A DNA stretch of 64,000 bases, taken from the NCBI RefSeq assembly GCF_006352065.1, contig NZ_CP040915.1, positions 1,364,001 to 1,428,000 of the forward strand. Reading direction: 5' to 3'. The DNA comes from Georgenia yuyongxinii. Its GTDB lineage: Bacteria; Actinomycetota; Actinomycetes; Actinomycetales; Actinomycetaceae. Below, piece by piece: positions 60,465-64,000 of the stretch; the first letter of the stretch is position 1; each line of letters opens with the position of its first letter. Both the position numbers and the translations under genes were made by a program. The notes beneath the pieces are model-generated. The model ran no database searches. It had not been told where the DNA came from and worked only from the letters and a program-made list of their open reading frames with translations.

Positions 60465-60968
60465 ATGAGTGCTCTCGTGGTCCAGCCGGTCTGGCAGCCC
60501 AGCACCGTGCGGCCGGCCCGCCGGCGTCCCGCGTCCACGCAGCCGGCCCGCCGGGGGAACCTGCTGCTGGTCGGTCCCGGGTTCGTGCCGCAGCCGGCAC
60601 CGTCCGGCACCGCCTCGTCCTCGGTGGTGCCGGCTTCCGCCGCGCGCCGCCCGGCGTCCGTCACGCGCAGCCGACTCCGGCTGACCCCGCTCGGTCGAGG
60701 CATCGTCGCCGGCATGGCACTGGTGCTCGCGTCCGGCCTCGCGATCGGGGTCGGCACCGCGGCGGGCCGTGCCGTGTCCGCAGCGCCGTCGGTCGACGAC
60801 GTTGCGACCGTCACCGTCGCCGCCGGCGAGAACCTGTGGACCGTCGCCAGCGCCGCGTCGGTACCCGGTGCGGACGTCCGAGAGCTGGTCGCCGAGATCG
60901 CCGCGCTCAACGAGCTCGGCACCCACGAGCTGCGTGCCGGGCAACAGCTCCTGGTCCCCACCCACTGA
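60465..60968 (+). CDS. SOS-regulated LysM membrane protein (ChiZ/DivS-like cell division control)
   Basis: The 167-residue protein has a disordered Arg/Pro/Ser-rich cytoplasmic N-terminus of about 80 residues. A single membrane helix (GIVAGMALVLASGLAIGVGTAAG) follows, then an extracytoplasmic LysM domain (VTVAAGENLWTVASAASVPG...LRAGQQLLVPTH) that should bind peptidoglycan. Position (divergent from lexA, upstream of nrdR) and build match Rv2719c of M. tuberculosis, a damage-induced division suppressor; the link is by synteny and architecture. ATG 60465 follows GAAGGAGATGTC. A perfect LexA box precedes it. Confidence 0.87.
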   Translation: MSALVVQPVWQPSTVRPARRRPASTQPARRGNLLLVGPGFVPQPAPSGTASSSVVPASAARRPASVTRSRLRLTPLGRGIVAGMALVLASGLAIGVGTAAGRAVSAAPSVDDVATVTVAAGENLWTVASAASVPGADVRELVAEIAALNELGTHELRAGQQLLVPTH

Positions 60969-61058
60969 CGGGGGAGAACACAGCGCGCCGGCGGCGGTGG
61001 GATGATGGGCGCCACGCACCACAGGCCACCACCGGCGGGTGCGGGAAGGAGCTGTGAG

Positions 61059-61625
61059 GTGCACTGTCCGTTCTGCCGGCACGCCGACTCCCGTGTGATC
61101 GACTCGCGCACCGCCGAGGACGGCGCCTCGATCCGCCGTCGGCGACAGTGTCCCAGCTGCGGGCGGAGGTTCACCACGCTGGAGACCTCCAGCCTCACGG
61201 TCGTCAAACGCTCGGGCGCGAGCGAGCCGTTCAGCCGCGACAAGGTCGTGGCCGGTGTCCGCAAGGCCTGCCAGGGCCGGCCGGTCTCGGACGACGACCT
61301 GGCGCTCCTCGCGCAGCAGGTCGAGGAGGCCGTGCGGGCGAGCGGGGCCGCGCAGATCGACGCGCACGAGATCGGCCTGGCCATCCTGGGGCCGCTCCGC
61401 CAGCTCGACGAGGTGGCCTACCTGCGCTTCGCGAGCGTCTACTCCTCGTTCAGCTCGCTGGAGGACTTCGAGGCCGCGATCGCCACGCTGCGGTCCGACC
61501 GGTCCGACCGCGACCCGGACTCCTCCGCCGGCTCCGACGACGGCGAGGCATCTGGCCTCGCGGACCGCGACGGGTCCGCTAGCCTGGGCGGTGCCGTCGA
61601 GCCCGAGCAGGCTCCGGCGCACTGA
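61059..61625 (+). CDS. nrdR: Transcriptional repressor NrdR with C-terminal extension
   Basis: NrdR represses ribonucleotide reductase genes in response to ATP/dATP. The 188-residue protein starts with the zinc ribbon MHCPFC...CPSCGRRF (C3, C6, C31, C34). The ATP-cone ([20 protein letters not shown] to [18 protein letters not shown]) follows. About 35-40 residues of Ser/Asp-rich tail beyond the usual end of about 150 residues are unusual. GTG 61059 was chosen because family proteins begin at the zinc ribbon and GGAAGGAGCTGTGAG precedes it. No nrd genes are in the window. Confidence 0.95.
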   Translation: MHCPFCRHADSRVIDSRTAEDGASIRRRRQCPSCGRRFTTLETSSLTVVKRSGASEPFSRDKVVAGVRKACQGRPVSDDDLALLAQQVEEAVRASGAAQIDAHEIGLAILGPLRQLDEVAYLRFASVYSSFSSLEDFEAAIATLRSDRSDRDPDSSAGSDDGEASGLADRDGSASLGGAVEPEQAPAH

Positions 61626-61627
61626 CC

Positions 61628-61667
61628 CCGTCGGTGGTGGCGGAGGGGAAGCCGCCACCACCGACGG
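61628..61667. terminator. Perfect 16-bp bidirectional terminator between nrdR and the acyl-CoA ligase
   Basis: CCGTCGGTGGTGGCGG pairs without mismatch with CCGCCACCACCGACGG around an 8-nt loop, 3 nt after the nrdR stop and 12 nt before the convergent stop. Confidence 0.88.
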
Positions 61668-61678
61668 TCAGTGGCCCG

Positions 61679-63433
61679 TCATCCCGCGGCACCCCGCCTC
61701 CGGAGCGCCGCGCTCTCGGCGAGGTCGGCGGCGGCGGCGTGCACCTGCTCGCTCAGCGTCAGCACCTGCTCGCGCACCTTCCGGCGCATCACCTTGCCCA
61801 GCTGGGAGCGGGGCAGCTCGTCGAGCACGGCGATGCGGCGCGGCATGGCGTAGTGCGACAGCCGCTCCTGCGTCCAGCGGCGCACGGCCTCGAGGTCCAC
61901 GCGGGCGCCGGCCTCCAGGACGAGCGCCGCGACGACGGACTCGCCACGTGCGCCGTCGGGCAGGCCGACCACCGCCACCTCGCTGACGCCGGGCATCGAG
62001 CGCACGGCGTCCTCGACCTGGGAGGGGTAGACGTTGAAGCCGCCCGAGATGATCAGCTCCTTGAGGCGGTCGGCGAGCACCACGAACCCGTCGTCGAGGC
62101 GCACGATGTCACCGGTGCGCAGCCAGCCGCCGTCGAGGAGCGCCTGGGCCGTCTCCTCCGGCCGGCCGTAGTACCCGGCGAACACCTGCGGGCCCCGGAT
62201 GACGAGCTCGCCCTGCTGACCGGCCGGGACCTCGGTGGTGGGATCCTCGGGGTCGACGATGCGGATCTCGGTCGAGGGGAACGGGACGCCGAGCGTGCCC
62301 GGCCGGCGGTCGGGCCCGAAGGGGTTGCCCAGCGCGACCGGGGAGCTCTCGGTCATGCCGTAGCCCTCGATGATCAGCCCGCCCGTGACCTCCTCCCACC
62401 GTTTTGCCACGTCGGGGTCGAGCGCCATGGCCCCCGAGATGGCGAATCGCACGCTGGACAGGTCGGCGCCGGTCTCGGCGGCGCGCCGGGCCAGCCGGTC
62501 GAACATCGGGGGCACGCCGGGCAGGAACGTGGTGGGCCGGCGCCGCATCCCGGCCAGGACCATGTCGACGTCGAACTTGGGCAGCACCACCTGTGTCGCG
62601 CCGAGGTGGACGGCGAACGTCAGGCACAGCGTGAGGCCGAAGGCGTGGAAGAAGGGCAGGATCGCCGAGAAGGTCTCGGCGCCCTCGCGCAGCCCCTGGA
62701 CCCAGGCCCGGCCCTGCGCCACGTTGGCGAGCAGGTTGCGGTGCGTGAGGGCGACGGCCTTGGGGGTGCCGGTGGTGCCGCCGGTGTGCAGGAGCACGGC
62801 GAGGTCGCCGGTGGCGGGCCGGGGGTGGCCGGGGGGCAGCGGCTGCGCCCTGCTGACCTCCCGGTCCCAGCTGCGCACACCGGGCGGCACCGGACCGCGC
62901 ATCGTGGCGAGCTTTGCCCGGGCGGCGGCGACGGGTAGGCGCAGCAGGAGCCGCGACCGCCGGGGCAGCGCCGCGGTGAGGTCGACCGCCCAGACGGTGC
63001 GCCCGCCGCGGTCCCCGCCGGGGGCCACCTGGTCCAGGGCCTTCTCCCAGCACACCACCGTCGTGGCCCCGTGCGCCTCGAGCTGTGCCTGGATCTCCAC
63101 GGCGGGCGCGAGCGGGTTGTGCTCCGCCACGACGGCGCCGAGCCGCAGTGCCGCGTAGAAGGCCACCACGTGCTGGGGGCAGTTCGGCATCACCAGCGCC
63201 ACCCGGTCACCCGCACGCACGCCCGCCGCGGCGAGCAACCCCGCGGCGCGGGAGACCTGGTCGGACAGGTCCGCGTACGTGGTGCTCGCCCCGAGGAACT
63301 CGAGGGCGACGCGGTCACCGAACCGCAGCGCGGCCTGCTCGAGCAGCGCGTCGACGCCGTGATCGGGCACGTCGATCTCGGCGGGCACGCCGGCGGCGTA
63401 GTGCGGGCGGGCGGGAAGTAGCGTCTCGCTCAT
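61679..63433 (-). CDS. Long-chain fatty acid-CoA ligase (FadD type)
   Basis: The 584-residue AMP-forming enzyme activates a fatty acid as acyl-adenylate and then acyl-CoA. Motifs are LLHTGGTTGTPKAVALTHRN (P-loop), IEGYGMTESSP, the WLRTGDIVRLDDGFVVLADR block, the LKELIISGGFNVYPSQVED hinge and the C-terminal lysine region RSQLGKVMRRKV. Chain-length preference is not readable, so no symbol is given. ATG 63433 follows AGGATCA; a 17-codon upstream extension lacks homology. A 20-bp palindromic operator lies about 55 nt upstream. Confidence 0.92.
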   Translation of the reverse strand: MSETLLPARPHYAAGVPAEIDVPDHGVDALLEQAALRFGDRVALEFLGASTTYADLSDQVSRAAGLLAAAGVRAGDRVALVMPNCPQHVVAFYAALRLGAVVAEHNPLAPAVEIQAQLEAHGATTVVCWEKALDQVAPGGDRGGRTVWAVDLTAALPRRSRLLLRLPVAAARAKLATMRGPVPPGVRSWDREVSRAQPLPPGHPRPATGDLAVLLHTGGTTGTPKAVALTHRNLLANVAQGRAWVQGLREGAETFSAILPFFHAFGLTLCLTFAVHLGATQVVLPKFDVDMVLAGMRRRPTTFLPGVPPMFDRLARRAAETGADLSSVRFAISGAMALDPDVAKRWEEVTGGLIIEGYGMTESSPVALGNPFGPDRRPGTLGVPFPSTEIRIVDPEDPTTEVPAGQQGELVIRGPQVFAGYYGRPEETAQALLDGGWLRTGDIVRLDDGFVVLADRLKELIISGGFNVYPSQVEDAVRSMPGVSEVAVVGLPDGARGESVVAALVLEAGARVDLEAVRRWTQERLSHYAMPRRIAVLDELPRSQLGKVMRRKVREQVLTLSEQVHAAAADLAESAALRRRGAAG

Positions 63434-63488
63434 TGATCCTGATCTCAGGAGGCCGCTGGGGGGCGGCAACGGGTGGTGCGACAACGCT

Positions 63489-63508
63489 AACCTACGTGAC
63501 CGTAGGTT
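63489..63508. promoter_or_regulatory. 20-bp operator AACCTACGTGACCGTAGGTT upstream of the acyl-CoA ligase
   Basis: Perfect 8-bp arms (AACCTACG/CGTAGGTT) are separated by TGAC. On the minus strand its right arm contains TAGGTT and runs into TAGCGT, either of which could be the -10 of the ligase gene, so a bound repressor would block transcription. The shape resembles TetR-family operators of actinobacterial fatty-acid genes; no regulator gene is visible in the window. Confidence 0.65.
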
Positions 63509-63539
63509 CGCTGGGCCAAGCGTCCCACCGCCCCCTTCC

Positions 63540-64000
63540 TCAACGGTCGGAGGACCGCGGCGCCCAGATGTTGATGCCTTGGTCCACCGCGTGCTCGTCG
63601 ATGCGGGCGAGCTCCTCGTCGGTGAAGTCGAGGTTGCCCAGGGCCGCGACGGAGCTTTCGAGCTGGGCGACGCTGGAGGCGCCCACGAGCGCCGATGTCA
63701 CGCGCGGGTCGCGCAGCACCCAGGCGAGCGCCATCTGGGCGAGGGTCTGACCGCGCTGCGCCGCGATGTCGTTCAGCGCCCGGATGTGCCCGATGGAGAC
63801 GTCGTTGATGAACTCGGCCCGTAGGGAGCCGTCGCGGGTGGCGCGCGAGCCCTCGGGGATGCCGTCGAGGTACTTGTCGGTGAGCATGCCCTGGGCCAGC
63901 GGGGAGAAGACCACCGAGCCGGTGCCGCGGTCGCCCAGCACGTCCAGCAGGCTGGGCTCGCCGTTCTCGATCCACCGGTTGAGCATCGAGTAGGAGGGCT
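63540..64000 (-). CDS. Aldo/keto reductase, C-terminal part (5' end outside window)
   Basis: The reading frame is open to the right edge (PSYSMLNRWIENGEPSLLDV is the first visible part), so the gene begins outside the window. Visible features are SPLAQGMLTDKYLDGIPEGS, the NADPH-contacting block AWVLRDPRVTSALVGASS and the end IDEHAVDQGINIWAPRSSDR. These place it in the YghZ/Kv-beta-like aldo/keto reductases that reduce aldehydes such as L-glyceraldehyde 3-phosphate or methylglyoxal. The active-site Asp/Tyr/Lys/His lie in the missing N-terminal part and cannot be checked. Spacing to the ligase operator is 31 nt, with no clear terminator. Confidence 0.88.
   Translation of the reverse strand, partial: PSYSMLNRWIENGEPSLLDVLGDRGTGSVVFSPLAQGMLTDKYLDGIPEGSRATRDGSLRAEFINDVSIGHIRALNDIAAQRGQTLAQMALAWVLRDPRVTSALVGASSVAQLESSVAALGNLDFTDEELARIDEHAVDQGINIWAPRSSDR

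Overview
The window is chromosomal DNA of a high-GC (roughly 70% or more G+C) actinobacterium. Gene content and order match the conserved actinobacterial block that in Mycobacterium tuberculosis runs from nusA to nrdR: nusA-ylxR-infB-rbfA-truB-ribF-rpsO-pnp, dapB/dapA-rnj, ftsK-pgsA-cinA-clgR, DUF3046-recA-recX, miaB-miaA-dapF-hflX, lexA-(LysM)-nrdR. The protein sequences look most like Micrococcales (Cellulomonas/Georgenia-type), but that is an inference. No rRNA, tRNA, transposase, prophage or CRISPR array was seen. Both window edges cut a gene: nusA at the left and an aldo/keto reductase at the right.

Layout. 1-10.8 kb: translation and RNA-processing block, with a tiny Cys/His-rich gene between truB and ribF and a 107-bp palindromic repeat element before rpsO. 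10.8-15.5 kb: M16 peptidase, an alpha/beta hydrolase and a secreted family-3 glycosidase. 15.9-20.4 kb: lysine/diaminopimelate genes dapB and dapA around a GNAT acetyltransferase, then RNase J. 20.6-25.1 kb: a tightly coupled four-gene operon encoding a purine nucleoside phosphorylase, an NCS1 permease, an ADP-ribosylglycohydrolase-family enzyme and a PfkB kinase. This is the best candidate for an uncharacterised pathway in the window. 25.1-31.0 kb: ftsK, capA-like, pgsA, cinA, clgR. 31.1-40.7 kb (all minus strand): lhr helicase, secreted M28 peptidase, an ArsR-type regulator with an MFS transporter, and nei glycosylase. 40.8-42.9 kb: DUF3046-recA-recX. 43.0-46.4 kb: a complete glutamate-type ABC importer, gluABCD. 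46.7-54.7 kb: gcvT, miaB, two YbjN-domain proteins, miaA, dapF, a protein of unknown function and a methyltransferase. 54.8-61.6 kb: hflX, a DinG-type helicase, ldh, lexA, a LysM membrane protein and nrdR. 61.7-64 kb: an acyl-CoA ligase and the reductase fragment.

How it works together. DNA repair and SOS genes recur (recA, recX, lexA, the LysM division-control gene, DinG, Nei, Lhr). Three LexA boxes are readable: one at recA and two in the lexA/LysM divergent region. recA also has a second promoter resembling the mycobacterial LexA-independent damage promoter. Lysine and cell-wall precursor genes dapB, dapA and dapF are all present, but at three separate sites. Many genes have a TANNNT hexamer ending only 6-9 nt upstream of their start codon, so leaderless transcripts look common; this was used to choose several starts. 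Long perfect GC hairpins with tetraloops or short loops mark several gene ends (after rpsO, rnj, clgR, the M28 peptidase and nrdR). Very long open frames opposite real genes are side effects of high GC and are omitted.
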